A stretch of DNA of 64,000 nucleotides, taken from contig NC_084815.1 of assembly GCF_963583255.1 (NCBI RefSeq), positions 9,161,724 to 9,225,723 on the forward strand, in the 5' to 3' direction. The notes beneath the pieces were generated by a model. That model saw nothing but the letters and a program-made list of their open reading frames with translations. It did no database searches and was not told where the DNA came from. The stretch comes from Pyrus communis (taxonomy: Eukaryota > Streptophyta > Magnoliopsida > Rosales > Rosaceae). A program made the position numbers and the translations under genes. Numbering within the stretch: the first letter of the stretch is position 1; each line of letters opens with the position of its first letter. Shown piece after piece: positions 9,677-21,998 of this stretch.

Positions 9677-11557
9677 TGATGTGGTTTATAATAGCACTCA
9701 AATTAAACCTTCTTATTGACAATTGTAATAAAGATGTAAGTAGGGATCGTTCTAGGCCGGCGATTAGGAGGGATTGCTAATATACTCTAAACTGACTTAA
9801 AAATACAAATCTAAACTTAAAAACATAAAACTAGGCTTGAAAACACTTAACTAGACTCAAAGAACTCAAAATAGCACAAAACGAGCAAATTGACTCAAAA
9901 CAGAAACTAAAGAGTGATTTGGACGAATTCTAACTTTAACTTGACTCAAAACACTTAAAAACACAGATTGGACATATTCTAACTAATTTGACACAACAAA
10001 GTAAACGGGATTGGGTTTTTTACGAATTTAAAGTAAAAACAAGTAAATTAAAGACTTAAACAAGTTTAGCACGAAATTGAGTGAATTAATGGGTGATAGG
10101 CTAGCTAGAGGGTCCTTCTCCACACATGACATATATGCACTTAAATTGACTTCTATTTACTCTTTCATTGAACCATGTATGACAATGCCCCAGATTAACT
10201 GTGACATCACTAATTAACCCTCAGATTTTCCTTAAGTCATTGAATTGGACGGACAACGCATCGGCAACCAAATTATTCTTCCCAAGTTCCCTACATGAAC
10301 TGGATAATAGAGACACAAGAAAAGATCATTAAGCTCTATGAAAATCATAAGCATTGACAAGGCATTTGTAACTATGACATCATGATACTCATGCTAGGAA
10401 TTTAACTTAACACGATCGTGACCAGCAATCTTCACTACTTATGAATATAAGTTTGTAACGATTATGTGAAACTCCCTTATATTCTAGCATCAAATTCATG
10501 AATGCAAACTAAGTAGGCCTCCTTAATCAACATACAAGAATAATTTCTTAATCAAACAGTTAAGCAAATTGCATTCACGATTCACAAAATTATAACTGGA
10601 ATTAATCAACTCAAATTGCATACATAATCATGATTTCAATGTCTCCTCTAGCTAAAACAAGTTTAGCCTCTCATGTTCATAGCAAAACGAAGAGAATATA
10701 AATTAAACATTGAAAACAAAAGATAGATTACACCTAAAAACATTCCAACAATCCAACTTGAATGGCAAAAACATTCGGGGCTCCTCCTCCTCTCTTTCTT
10801 CTTTGCTAGGTTGTGGCACAAGGGTGTGGAATGGTTTTGGGGTGATGGTGTGAGATGGATAGGTGATGCAGCTTGTGTGTGTTGGATGGCTCAATGAATG
10901 GGAGGTTATGGAATTGCATGTGAAGGATAGATGATTGCCGAATGAATGTCTGATTATATTTTATGCGGCATATTTTATATATTTTAAGGAAAGGATCATG
11001 GCTTTAATTAAAGTCAGAATCCAAGAGAGAAAAGGAAAGAAGGGTGCGGCAAGGAAAGAAACTAGGAAAGATGTTTGCCTTGCACGGCAAGGGGAAGGAA
11101 AAGGGTAAGGTGGTGCGGCATCCCCTTAGAAGTGGGATTAGGTTCTAGAATCTTGTAATTAAGCATCCTAATATCTTTAGGTAGCGTCTTTGGCAGCTGG
11201 AACTTAGGTAGGAAAAGATTAGGATTGACTAAGTCAAAATAAGGAAGTTTGACTCATGTTTCCTTCTTTGTAGCTGATTCCTTTTCTTCCAAGTCTTGAA
11301 TTAATTTCTTTCATCTCTTTAGCATATTCTTAACCCTTCTTGAACTTCAATTTCTTCCATCCACCTTGCTCCATGCATGTGTTATCCATTCGAAGCCCAA
11401 AACTACTCCAAAATGCTCCAAATTGCACTTTCTTGCTACTTTAGCCCTTTGGACCTACAAACACACGAAAATAGATTAAAATACTAAAATAACTAGGAAC
11501 TAACAACATAAATGCAAGAAAACAAGCTAACTAAGTCACATAAATATGCTCCTATCA
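9677..11557 (-). mobile_element. Solo LTR J (Athila-type)
   Basis: An 1881-bp LTR on the minus strand, starting TGATAGGAGCATATTTATG at 11557 and ending at 9677. It is flanked by perfect 5-bp duplications CCAAT (9672-9676 and 11558-11562), with satellite on both sides. The absence of internal sequence plus intact duplication indicates LTR-LTR recombination. A reversed TATA-rich stretch lies near 10970. Confidence 0.85.
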
Positions 11558-12802
11558 CCAATGCACTACTATGACCATAAAAATAAGTGCTGACTGAAAA
11601 AATTAAAAGCTTATTAGGTGTCAAAAGCACACAATTTTTGTATTTTGAGTACCTTTGGACTGTTTTCGGCATCAATAAAAACAAATGAGCGTGCGTTTGA
11701 CATTCATCGGAACTTAAGCTAATAAACACATATATTGTGCTTCAAGGACCATAAGAATAAGTAGTCAAAAGATCAAAAGCTTATTGGGTGTCAAAAGTAC
11801 ACAGTTTTTCTATTTCGAGTGCATTTGGACTTTTTCGAAATAAATAAAAACAAACGAGCGTGCGTTTGACACCCATTCAAACTTAAGCAAATAACCACAT
11901 ATAATACGCTACTAGGAACATAAGAATGAGAAGCCAAAAGATTAAAAGCTTAAAGGGTGTCAAAAGTATAGAGTTTTTCTATTTAGAGTGCATATAGACA
12001 GTTTTCCGCATTAAGAAAAGAATAAACAAGCGTGCGTTTGACATATATTGGAACTTAAACAAATAAATGCATATAATGCACTGCTAGGATCATAAGAATG
12101 AGTACTCAAAAGATGAAAGGCTTATCGGGTGTCAAAAGCACATAGTTTTTGTATTTTGAGCGCATTTAGGTTGTTTTCAGCATTAAAAAAAACAAACGAG
12201 TGTGCGTTTGTCATCCATTGGAACCTAAGAAAATAAACACATATAATCTAATACTAGGACCGCAAGAATGAGTAGTCAAAATATCAAAAGGTTATTAGGT
12301 ATCAAGATTACATAGTTTTTTATTTTTATTTGGAGTGCATTTGGATTGTTTTCAGTATTAATTAAAAACAAACAAGCATGCATTTGACACTAATTGGAAC
12401 TTAAGCAAATAAACACATATGATGTGCTACTAGGTCCACAACAATAAGTAGTTAAAAGATCAAAAGCTTATTGGGTGCCAAAAGTTCATAATTTTTCTAT
12501 TTAGAGTGCATTTGGATTGTTTTTAGCAAAAATAAAAAAACAAATGCTATTGATTGGAATTAAAGTAAACAAACACATATAATACGCTAATAGGATCACA
12601 AGAATGAGTACCCAAAAGATCAAAAGTTTATCGGTAGTCAAAAGTTCACAGTTTTTCTATTTTGAGTGCATTTGGATTGTTTTCGGCATTAATAAAAACA
12701 AACGAGCATGCGTTTGACACCTATTGGAACTTAGAGAACAGACACATACAATGCACCACTAGGACCAAAAAAATTAGTAGTAAGAAGATCGAAAGGTTAT
12801 TG
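11558..12802. repeat. Satellite block 2, about 170 bp monomers
   Basis: Same satellite as block 1, about seven monomers; equivalent words recur at 11771, 11940 and 12112 (spacing 169 and 172). Some monomers carry an alternative phrase with AGATGAAA followed by GCACACAGTTTTTGTATTTTG-like sequence. It ends with TATTG, the left target duplication of solo LTR L. Confidence 0.9.
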
Positions 12803-14312
12803 TGTGACAACCCGTCCCAGAAATTTTACAACGTACGTGTGAAAAGACGAAATTGCCCCTAGTTCGATTTCTTTACGTTTATTGGTTGTTTTTGAGTTTG
12901 GTTGGCATGTTGTAGGCCACACATATTTTCCCACACACCACAACCTTTCCTCCTGTTTCCCTGCATCTGTCCCGAGCCCCATTCCTTCCCATTCCCTTTG
13001 AAACGTACGGACACACCCACACACCCATCAAACCTTCACAGATCAAAGAAACCAAGGCCATATTCGAGCTCGTGAGGCTTGTAGGAGTCCAACCATACCC
13101 TTTTCAGGTAAGAACACCTTCGTTTTCACGTCGAATCCACGTTCTCCGATTTCGAGTATTGTTCATGCACACGTGATTTCTCACGTTTTAGGAAATTTCA
13201 AGCTTGTAGGTAGCTTGGTGAGGTCACTAGGAGGCTCGGGGTGGTTCGTTTAAAGGATTTGGACGTCGGGATCACTAGTTTCGAAGTTGGCCGGAGTTGG
13301 GTTGATTTTTCAGGTGAGATTTCGTGGTTTTTAACCCTTGAAAGTGGTATGATTGTGTTCCTCTAGTTCTAAGCTTCATTTTGGTACCAATTTTGTGAAA
13401 TTTGGGTGAAAAACAAAGAAGATATTGAAGTTTGAAATTTTCCCGATTTTCCGGCGCCGGTGACGGCGCCGGAGGCTCGCCGGAGAAGACGACGGAATAT
13501 TCCTGACGCCGTTGACAGAATCTGTTAAATCTGACAGAATATTCCCTACGGCGTCAGTTGACGCCGTCAGCGTGCCAGGCACGTGCCTGCGCGTGGTCGG
13601 CGCGTGTGGCCATGCCTTGGACGGCGCGTGCGGCGGTGAAAAATTATTTTAAAAATATGGGGATGTTCCTGAGGTTGAGTAGATCACGTTAGTGTATTCA
13701 TACACCCCATTTGAGCATTGTATGAGAAGTTATTTCAAAAGGTTGGTTATGTGCTTTAAAATTAACGTTTTTGTAGTTGTTTCGCATATAGGTGATACCT
13801 ATCCCGAGGACGAACGTGGTCACTCGAGGCAGGGGGGCTACGACCCTTCCACATACCAGTGAGTGGGCTTTTGGTTTTCCATATATACCTATATACTTAT
13901 ATTTTCCCAGAAATTGATTTGAATTGTTATTTGCCATATGCCATGCATTATATTAGCGTTATTTATGCATCATTAGTTGCATTATTAGTGGCGAGTTGTT
14001 CATGTTTACATATTGGGTGCTGCAGATGCACAGGTAAGTGCCAGGTAAGTGTTATTCATGTTTACATTCAGTGGCGAGTTGAGATGCTTAGAGAGCTCAT
14101 GACCTGCACCCCCGGTGTTAGTGCTCCCGCCCAGAGTAGGGCACAGTCCTTCACGTGATGTTCACCTCCCGCACCACACGCTCAGCTTGGATCCAAGTTA
14201 GGTGCACAGTCCTGTCGTACAGACCACATTAGGTGGTTCCGACTCGTAGGTGACTCGCGATTATTCGCACAGCCTTCACGTGATCGTAGCACTAGAGCGT
14301 TTATATGTATTA
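12803..14312 (+). mobile_element. Solo LTR L (Tekay/Del-type), left part
   Basis: It starts TGTGACAACCCGTCCC and continues after element A at 25477-26136, where it ends GGTGTGTCA. Joined length is about 2170 bp. Perfect 5-bp duplications TATTG flank the whole (12798-12802 and 26137-26141), and no internal sequence is present, so it is a solo LTR. It is the same family as the K LTRs at 45542 and 55211. Confidence 0.88.
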
Positions 14313-16142
14313 TGATAGGAGCATATTTATACGACTTAGTTAGCTTGTTTTCTTGCATTTAATTAGCTAAACTATGTTAATTATAGTGTTTAAAGTTATT
14401 TTCGTGCAATTTCAGGTTTTAGTGTCAAAGTATGCAAAAAGAAGCAATTTGGAGCATTCTAGAGCATTTTTGGGCCAAGATTGGATAGTGCAAGCATGGA
14501 GGCATGAGGATGGACGAATTTGAAGGCTTGAATTCAGTTAGGGAGCTGCAAGGGGACCTAAAAACCTTATTTCTAGAAGGCTTTATCTATTCACACGTGG
14601 TGCCTAATTCCTACCTTGTCTCCTAGCCGTCCTACATTGTCCTAGCCGTCCTACCTTGTCTCCTAGCCGTCCTACCTTGTCTCCTAGCCGTCCTACCTTG
14701 TCTCCTACCTTGTCTCCTACCTTTCCAAGCCCTATAAATAAGGCTTTGCAGCAAGGCACTAGGGGGGATCACTCATTCACCTAATTTTCGTCCATCCATC
14801 TAGCCACACCATTCTACACATCCTAAAATCCCAGAAACACAATTCCAGTCACTTTTACCACATTTGCCGCAACCTTCCATCCAAGCAACCATTCATCCAC
14901 CATAGCCACACCTTCCCACCACCATAACCACCTTGTGCCGCCACCATTGAAGGAGAGGAGGAGTAGTGCCGTGCAGTCCAAAGGAAGGAAGAAACCTTGC
15001 ACATGCAATCTGCAACTATTGGAGTGTTTGGAGTTCTTTCTTCTCTTGTTTCTGTTTTCATGTTTAATTTAACTTGTTATTCAATTATGTTAAACATGTG
15101 GAACTAATTTCTTTTTATTTAGAGGCGAATTTGAAGCCATGGACATATGTTGGTTATGATTTGATTTACTCCAGTTATGAATTCATGAACTTTAGATGTG
15201 GTTTACTTTTCTGTTTTGATTAAGAACTTATTTATGTATGTGGGTTGAGGGTCGACACTTAATTTGCATGCGTAAACTTGATGCTAGGATATAAGGGAAT
15301 TTCACCTAATCGTTATGAACTTATATTCATGAGTAGTAAAAATCGCTAGTCACGATTGTGTTTAGTAAACCCTAGGCTGGATTAACATGCGTATTCCATA
15401 GTTATGAATGCCTAGTCGATGTTTATGATTTCCGTTGAACTTAATGATCTTTGTTGAATGTCTCTATCATGCGTATTCCATAGTTAGGGACTTTGATTAG
15501 GAATAATTTGGTTGTAATGCGTATCCCATTCAATCCAAGAATCTAGGGAAATCTGAAAGTTAATTTAAGCGGACCTAATTAACTTGGGGCTTTGTCATTC
15601 ATCGTTTGTTGAAGTCATAACTGGGAATCAAATTGTATGCATATGTTCATGTGTGGATAAGGAACCCTCTAACTAGTTTCTCATCATTCTATTTCATTAA
15701 AATCGGTTTTAGAATCTGTTTTGTTTCCAAGTTTCTGTTTTAATTTTAAATTCGTCAAAACCAATCCCCCATTTATTGTAAAGTGTTAGATTAGTCAGAA
15801 ATACATTTAGTTTGTGTTTTTAAGAGTCTTGAGTCAAGTTACAACTTAATTTCGTCCAAATTTGTGTTTGTGCTCAAAACTGCCCAGAATGTGGTTTTTA
15901 GGCAGATTTGAGTGTGTTTGTGCTGTTTTGAGTCTTTTAGTTTGTTTGAGTGTTTTAAATTTTAGGTTTGCATTCATTAAGTCTAGTTTAGTGTTCTAAA
16001 TATTGTTTTTACGTTTTTGAGTCAATTTCACATTGATTAGCATCCCTAGTTAATCCCCGGTCTAGAACGATCCCTATTTGCTCATATACTACAATTGTCA
16101 TCCATAGGGTTTAATTTGTGTGTCAAGTTAATTTTCGCATCA
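14313..16142 (+). repeat. 5' LTR of element A
   Basis: It starts TGATAGGAGC and ends CGCATCA. A minisatellite of CCTAGCCGTCCTACCTTGTCT-like units fills 14610-14724, about 10 bp upstream of a TATAAATA box at 14733-14740. Small ORFs at 14823-15061 on the minus strand are not credible genes. Confidence 0.92.
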
Positions 16143-16147
16143 AATTT

Positions 16148-16165
16148 TGGCGCCGTTGCCGGGGA
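16148..16165 (+). other. Primer-binding site, tRNA-Asp, element A
   Basis: TGGCGCCGTTGCCGGGGA is an 18-nt perfect complement of the plant tRNA-Asp(GTC) 3' end, 5 nt after the LTR. Confidence 0.92.
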
Positions 16166-16266
16166 TTAGCAAAATTGCTAATCCCTTATGTTTTTGCCGT
16201 GTGTTTTTAGTGTAATTTACCTAGTTTTCTTATTTTGTTTTGTTTTCTTGGTTTAGGTACTAGTGC

Positions 16267-17742
16267 ATGACGCGGAGTTCTCAAACTGTGCATGCACATA
16301 TCTTGGACTTTAACGACGATTTTGAACGTGATTTGAGAAGAAAGAGGAGGCATCCTGAACCTAGTGAACCTAGTTCAAGTTCAGAGGCCGAATCTGAGTT
16401 TGAAGAAGTGGAAGAAGAAGTTATGGCAGCGGACAATCGGACCATTAAAGAGCTTTCGGCCTCGGGGTTGGCCAATGCCGCACCATTATGCATTCAATAC
16501 CCCGCGGCTGCCCAAGGCAAGACCGATGAATTCGAGTTGAAATCAAGCTTGTTGCACCACATTCCGAAATACCATGGGCTTTCCATGGAAGATCCCAACA
16601 AGCATCTCAAGGAGTTCGAGGTTGTTTGTTCGAGCATGACACCCATAAATGTCGACCGGAACATTCTGATGATGAAGGCTTTTCCATTCTCACTTTTGGA
16701 AAAGGCGAAGGATTGACTTTACAAGTTAGCACCCGGAACGGTTACATCTTGGGATAGTATGAAAAGAGCTTTCTTGGAGAAGTTTTTCCCAACTTCAAGA
16801 GTCATTCTCTTGAGGAAACGGATTAGTGGCATCCAACAAAATCAAGGTGAATCATTTCCTTCTTATTATGAACGTTTTAAATCACTTGTTGCTTCTTGTC
16901 CACAGCATCAAATGAAGGAGGAGCTGCTCATTCAAAACTTCTACGAAGGACTCCTTCCCATGGAACGCCAAATGCTTGATGCCTCGGCGGGAGGTGCGTT
17001 GGTGGATAAAACTCCGGGGGATGCAGAAGTTCTAATTGCCAACCGAGCACATAATGCACAACAATACGAAGGTGTTGGACAAAGAGACCCCCCACGGCCA
17101 CAAGTGAATGAGGTAAGTTCTATGCCCGAAATTCAATCCCAATTAGCTAACCTTACTTCTATTGTTTCTCAGTTGGCCGAGGGAATGAAGATTCATGGAC
17201 CAAGTGTGTGTGGCGTGTGCTCTATGCAAGGACATGCCAACGATCAATGCCCTCAATTGATTGAGAATGGGGGCTGGGAATCTGCCAATGCCGTGGGTTT
17301 TGGGAACCAAAATCAACCACGCCATGATCCATGCTCTAATACCTACAATCCGGGGTGGAGGGACCATCCAAATTTCAAATGGCAGGATCCTCAACAACCC
17401 CAACAACAAGGAGGATTTAGGCAGCAACCACCGGGCTTTTATGCAAAGCCATTTGTCCCCAATCAAAACCAAGTGCAATCTGCCCCAACAACCTCAGGTA
17501 TGTCTTTGGATAATGATCAAGTTGTTAAGTTACTTACTACTTTGACGCAGGAAGTACAAACTCAAAATAAGGAGAGACAAATCCAAGACAAACGGGTGGA
17601 CAATTTGGAGAAGCAAATGGGTCAAATTGCCGAATTTATGGGGCAAATTAGAGAACAAGGCAGATTGCCTAGTTCAACCGTTATGAACCCGAAGGGAGGA
17701 TTTGAAACCGCTAAGGCCATCATGTTGAGAAGTGGTAAATAG
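16267..17742 (+). pseudogene. gag: gag of element A, with internal stop
   Basis: One frame holds an acidic N-terminus, the retrotransposon capsid domain (about residues 80-290, with GLSMEDPNKHLKEF and the FLEKFFP region) and a CCHC zinc knuckle with C315, C318, H323 and C328. A Gln/Pro-rich linker and a coiled region containing QMGQIAEFM follow. A TGA at 16714-16716 interrupts the capsid where relatives have Trp, and a TAG at 17740-17742 separates this part from protease; both lie in frame with the flanking coding sequence, so they are nonsense changes rather than gene ends. A pyrimidine-rich TTTAG/GTACT lies just before the ATG. Gag would form the particle and bind RNA. Confidence 0.88.
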
Positions 17743-18522
17743 GTTGGAACGGACTCAAATACATCCAAATCAAGTCAAGACGAGGAGGACAAGTTGCTGC
17801 AAGAAGAAGCACAGGGAGCAAAGCCCACGGCCAAGGATGACCAAACCTTGCCGAATTCATCTAGTCCTCCTAAACCGTCCCAAACCACCAAAGTAAGTCC
17901 CAATTCGAATTTTTCTAGTTCTATTCCACTAAATGTGCCCTTTCCTGGTAGGTTTAGGCAATCAAAGAAGGAAGAAGCCGAGAAGGACATTCTAGAGACC
18001 TTTCGGAAAGTTCAAGTTAATATCCCGCTCCTTGGTGCGATTAAGCAAGTCCCGAGGTATGCTAAGTTTTTAAAAGAACTTTGTACAACAAGGAGAAGGA
18101 TTTCAAACAAAGAGGTGGTTCAAGTAAGTGAAAATGTCTCTGCTGTGTTACAAAGGAAATTACCCCCTAAATGCAAAGATCCGGGTAGTTTTACAATTCC
18201 GTGCGTTATTGGTAATACTAAGTTTGAACAATGCATGTTAGACTTAGGGGCTTCGATTAATGTTATGCCATACTCTATTTATGCATCTATGAACTTAGGT
18301 GAGCTTAAAAATGATGGTGTGATAATTCAATTAGCCGATCGTTCTAATGCATATCCAAAGGGTGTTTTGGAAGATGTTTTGGTACAGGTTGGTAACTTGA
18401 TTTTTCCAGCGGATTTCTACGTGCTTGACATGGAGGATTCACCCCATTCCACCCCATTGCCGATTCTATTAGGGAGGCCCTTCATGAAAACAGCCCGCAC
18501 CAAGATAGATGTGTTTAAATGA
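17743..18522 (+). pseudogene. Protease region of element A
   Basis: It continues the gag frame after the TAG at 17740, where E has a GAG codon at the corresponding position. It contains a VPFPGRF segment also present in B, then the aspartic protease with active-site LDLGAS (Asp codon at 18241-18243) and a late ILLGRPF flap-side motif. It ends at a TGA (18520-18522) in frame with pol, where a single base change from a Gly codon is the simplest explanation. It would mature the polyprotein. Confidence 0.85.
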
Positions 18523-21500
18523 ACTTTAACGATGGAATTTGATGGGGAAGTCATTGATTTCAATCTTTCTGAAAGTATTAAATTTCCTAAGGACGGTCAT
18601 TCTTGCTTTTCTATTGATATAATTGATGATTTGGCGCAGGATTTTCTCGATTCTTTGGAGAGGGATACACTTGAAACAACAATTGCACAAGGAATTGGGC
18701 AAAAATCTGGTTTTGCCGTGCCTAGAAGTGTGGAGGAGGCCGAGATAGTGGATGCCCTTGAGTCACTACCTCAACACCATGGTAAGCCTTCTAACCCAAT
18801 TTCAATTTCAGTTTCCACTAATAAGTTGTTACCCTCAGTGATTCAGGCACCTGTACTTGAGCTTAAACCGTTGCCCGATCATTTAAAGTACGTCTTTCTG
18901 GGAGACATCGAGATATTGCCCGTCATTGTCTCCTCATCACTCACGGCCATAGAGGAGGAGAAGTTGATCATAGTGTTGAAAGAGCACAAGACGGCCATTG
19001 GGTGGACTTTGGCCGATATTAGGGGAATTAGCCCGACTACGTGCATGCATCGCATACTTCTAGAGGAGGGGGTTAAACCAACTCGAGAGGCTCAGCGCCG
19101 TCTCAACCCTCCAATGATGGAAGTTGTAAAAAAGGAGATTATCAAACTTCTTGATTGTGGAGTGATTTATCCGATCTCTGATAGTCGTTGGGTATCACCG
19201 GTGCAATGTGTTCCAAAGAAGTCCGGAGTGACAGTGGTGAAGAATGCCGAGAATGAGCTTGTGCCAACCCGTATCCAAACAGGTTGGAGAGTGTGCATTG
19301 ATTATAGGAAGCTCAATGCCACCACAAGGAAGGACCACTTCCCTTTGCCGTTCATTGATCAAATGCTTGAAAGGTTAGCCGGTCATTCTTTTTATTGTTT
19401 CCTTGATGGTTATTTTGGATATAATCAGATTGTCATAGCGCCGGATGACCAAGAAAAGACAACTTTCACATGCCCCTTTGGTACTTTTGCTTATCGTCGC
19501 ATGCCTTTTGGTTTATGCAATGCTCCGACCACGTTTCAAAGGTGTATGGTAAGTATCTTTTCAGATTTTGTGGAAAAGATTATTGAGGTATTTATGGATG
19601 ATTTCAGTGTGTTTGGTGATTCATTTGATGGTTGTTTGGAAAATCTCACAATAATTTTGAAACGATGTGTAGAAACTAACCTTGTGCTTAATTGGGAAAA
19701 ATGTCACTTTATGGTTAGACAAGGCATAGTTCTAGGGCATATTGTTTCAGAAAGAGGAATTGAAGTGGATAAATCGAAAATAGATCTTGTACACTACTTA
19801 CCCTCTCCTACTTCGGTTCGAGAGGTTAGTTCGTTTCTTGGTCATGCAGGATTCTATAGGCGATTTATCAAGGACTTCTCCAAGATCTCAAACCCTCTTT
19901 GTCGTCTCCTCCAGAAAGATGTGGCGTTTAGCTTCAACGAGGAGTGTGAGAAGGCGTTCAATCACCTCAAAGAAATGCTAACTTCGGCCCCTATCATAGT
20001 TCCACCGGATTGGAGCCTTCCTTTTGAGCTTATGTGCAATGCTTCCGATTATGCATTAGGAGCTGTTTTGGGGCAAAGGAAGGAAAAGAGGCCGCATGTT
20101 ATCTATTATGCCTCTCGGACTTTAAATGATGCACAATTGAATTATTCTACCACTGAAAAAGAACTTCTTGCTGTTGTATTTGCTTTAGATAAATTCCGTT
20201 CTTATTTGCTTGGTACTAAAGTTATTATTTATACTGATCATGCAGCATTGAAGTATTTGTTCACCAAGAAGGAGGCCAAACCACGACTCATTCGTTGGAT
20301 GCTTCTTCTCCAAGAGTTCGATATCGAAATCCGGGACAAGAAGGGAAGTGAAAACGTGGTGGCTGACCACTTGAGTCGTATGGTGCATGAGGAGGATGTC
20401 GTGCCTATCATAGAGACATTCCCAGATGAGCAACTGATGTTCGTCAAGGTAAGTGAACCGTGGTATGCTGATTTGGTGAATTATTTGGTGTCTAAACATG
20501 TTCCTAGTGAATTACTTAAACACCAATGTGATAAATTGAAGAAAGAGGCACGGTTTTATGTGTGGGATGACCCGTATTTATGGAAATATTGCCCTGACCA
20601 AGTTATACGTAGGTGTGTGCACGATTCTGAGTTTAATGCTATTCTAACCTTTTGTCACACTTATGCTTGTGGGGGACACTTTGGCACTCAAAGAACAGCA
20701 CTTAAGGTGTTAGAATGTGGTTTCTATTGGCCTACCATCTTTAGGGATGCTAGAACATTTTGCATGTCTTGTGATAGATGCCAAAGAACGGGCAATAGTG
20801 GTCCTAAACAACAAATGCTGCAAACCCCCATTTTTAGTGTTGAAATCTTTGATGTTTGGGGTATTGATTTTATGGGTCCCTTTCCTTCGTCACATGGGTT
20901 TCTTTATATATTGCTTGCTGTGGACTATGTGTCGAAATGGGTGGAAGCAAAAGCCACCCGAACTAATGATTCTCGAGTGGTTGCAGATTTTGTGAAAACT
21001 AACATTTTTGCAAGGTTTGGAATGCCACGAGTGCTAATCAGTGATGGAGGTTCCCATTTTTGTAATCGAACCATCGAGGCGTTGCTCAAGAAATACAATG
21101 TCACGCATAAGGTGGCCACACCTTATCATCCTCAAACGAGCGGGCAAGCCGAGGTTTCGAATAGGGAAATCAAGCACATTCTTGAGAAGACCGTGGGGCC
21201 TACAAGGAAGGATTGGAATTTGCGCTTAAATGATGCATTATGGGCGTATCGCACTGCCTACAAAACCCCCATTGGGATGTCACCTTTTCGGCTCATCTAT
21301 GGGAAGCCATGCCATCTTCCCGTCGAATTAGAGCATCGTGCACATTGGGCCGTCAAAATGTTCAATATGGACCTTGATGCCGCAGGTTTACATAGGAAGC
21401 TTCAATTGTGTGAGCTTGATGAAATCCAAAATGAAGCATATGAGAATGCCCGGATTTACAAGGAGAAAACGAAGGCATTCCATGACAAGATGATTCGTGC

Positions 21501-21759
21501 CAAGACGTTCTCCATTGGGCAGAAAGTGTTGTTGTTCAATTCTCGCCTTCGGTTGTTTCCGGGTAAGTTGCGTTCCAAATGGGTTGGTCCTTTTATTGTC
21601 ACTAATGTTTTCCCTCATGGTGTAGTGCAAATCAAAAGTTCAAGGACGCAGCAAGAATTCAAAGTGAATGGGCATCGATTGAAGCCTTATTACGAGACGT
21701 TTGAGGAGCATGTCGTGGAGGAGGTGCCCCTCCATGCCGTGGAACCTAGCCAAGCTTAA
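18523..21759 (+). pseudogene. pol: pol (RT, RNase H, integrase) of element A
   Basis: About 1075 codons are open from 18532 in the same frame as gag. RT has the VCIDYRKLN segment (near residue 254), [10 protein letters not shown] (relatives have Ser for the second Phe) and catalytic FMDD with D356-D357. RNase H has CNASDY: residue 503 is Asn where D has the catalytic Asp. Integrase has the HHCC zinc module ([20 protein letters not shown]) and catalytic D779, D838 and E874 with 35 residues between the last two, then a C-terminal LRSKWVGPF segment. There is no chromodomain, as expected for Athila. The stops upstream and the Asn make it inactive as an autonomous source. Confidence 0.92.
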
Positions 21760-21786
21760 ACGGAGGTACCGTCCGGCTGGAAGACG

Positions 21787-21817
21787 TTAAAGCAAGCGCT
21801 TCTTGGGAGGCAACCCA
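21787..21817 (+). promoter_or_regulatory. Hairpin 1 (AGGCAA loop), element A
   Basis: TTAAA, then AAGCGCTT (21794-21801), then stem TGGG (21804-21807) and CCCA (21814-21817) closing the loop AGGCAA. It starts 27 nt after the pol stop. D and both B copies have it at an equivalent place, with compensatory changes in B. Function unknown. Confidence 0.65.
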
Positions 21818-21961
21818 TGTGTTGAAACACGAGAAGAAGGAACTTTCACTCCAAACCCAGATTTGCGTCCCTAACCTATCTCTTTATTGCTATTACTTTG
21901 CCATTTGTGTTATGTTTGCTAGTTGTGTTAGTTGATTGTTTTTATGTTAATCTAAGTTTGA

Positions 21962-21998
21962 AACATTGAGGACAATGTTTGGTTTAAGTATGGGGGGC
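21962..21998 (+). promoter_or_regulatory. Hairpin plus G-run module, internal copy, element A
   Basis: AAACATTG and CAATGTTT form a perfect 8-bp stem around loop AGGA (21970-21973). TTTAAGTAT and six G (21993-21998) follow. The AGGA-to-G-run distance is 23 nt, and the tail resembles the true polypurine tract AAGTGTGGGGG at 23620-23630. Confidence 0.65.

Noticed and set aside
16148..16165. Fragment of a tRNA-Asp gene
   Set aside because: The match is limited to 18 nt complementary to the tRNA 3' end directly after the LTR, which is the primer-binding site.
18625..18645. Recurring TTTGGCGCAGG phrase (A, D, F) as a possible splice acceptor
   Set aside because: Each case lies within an open coding frame encoding L-A-Q or L-T-Q, so shared protein sequence explains it.
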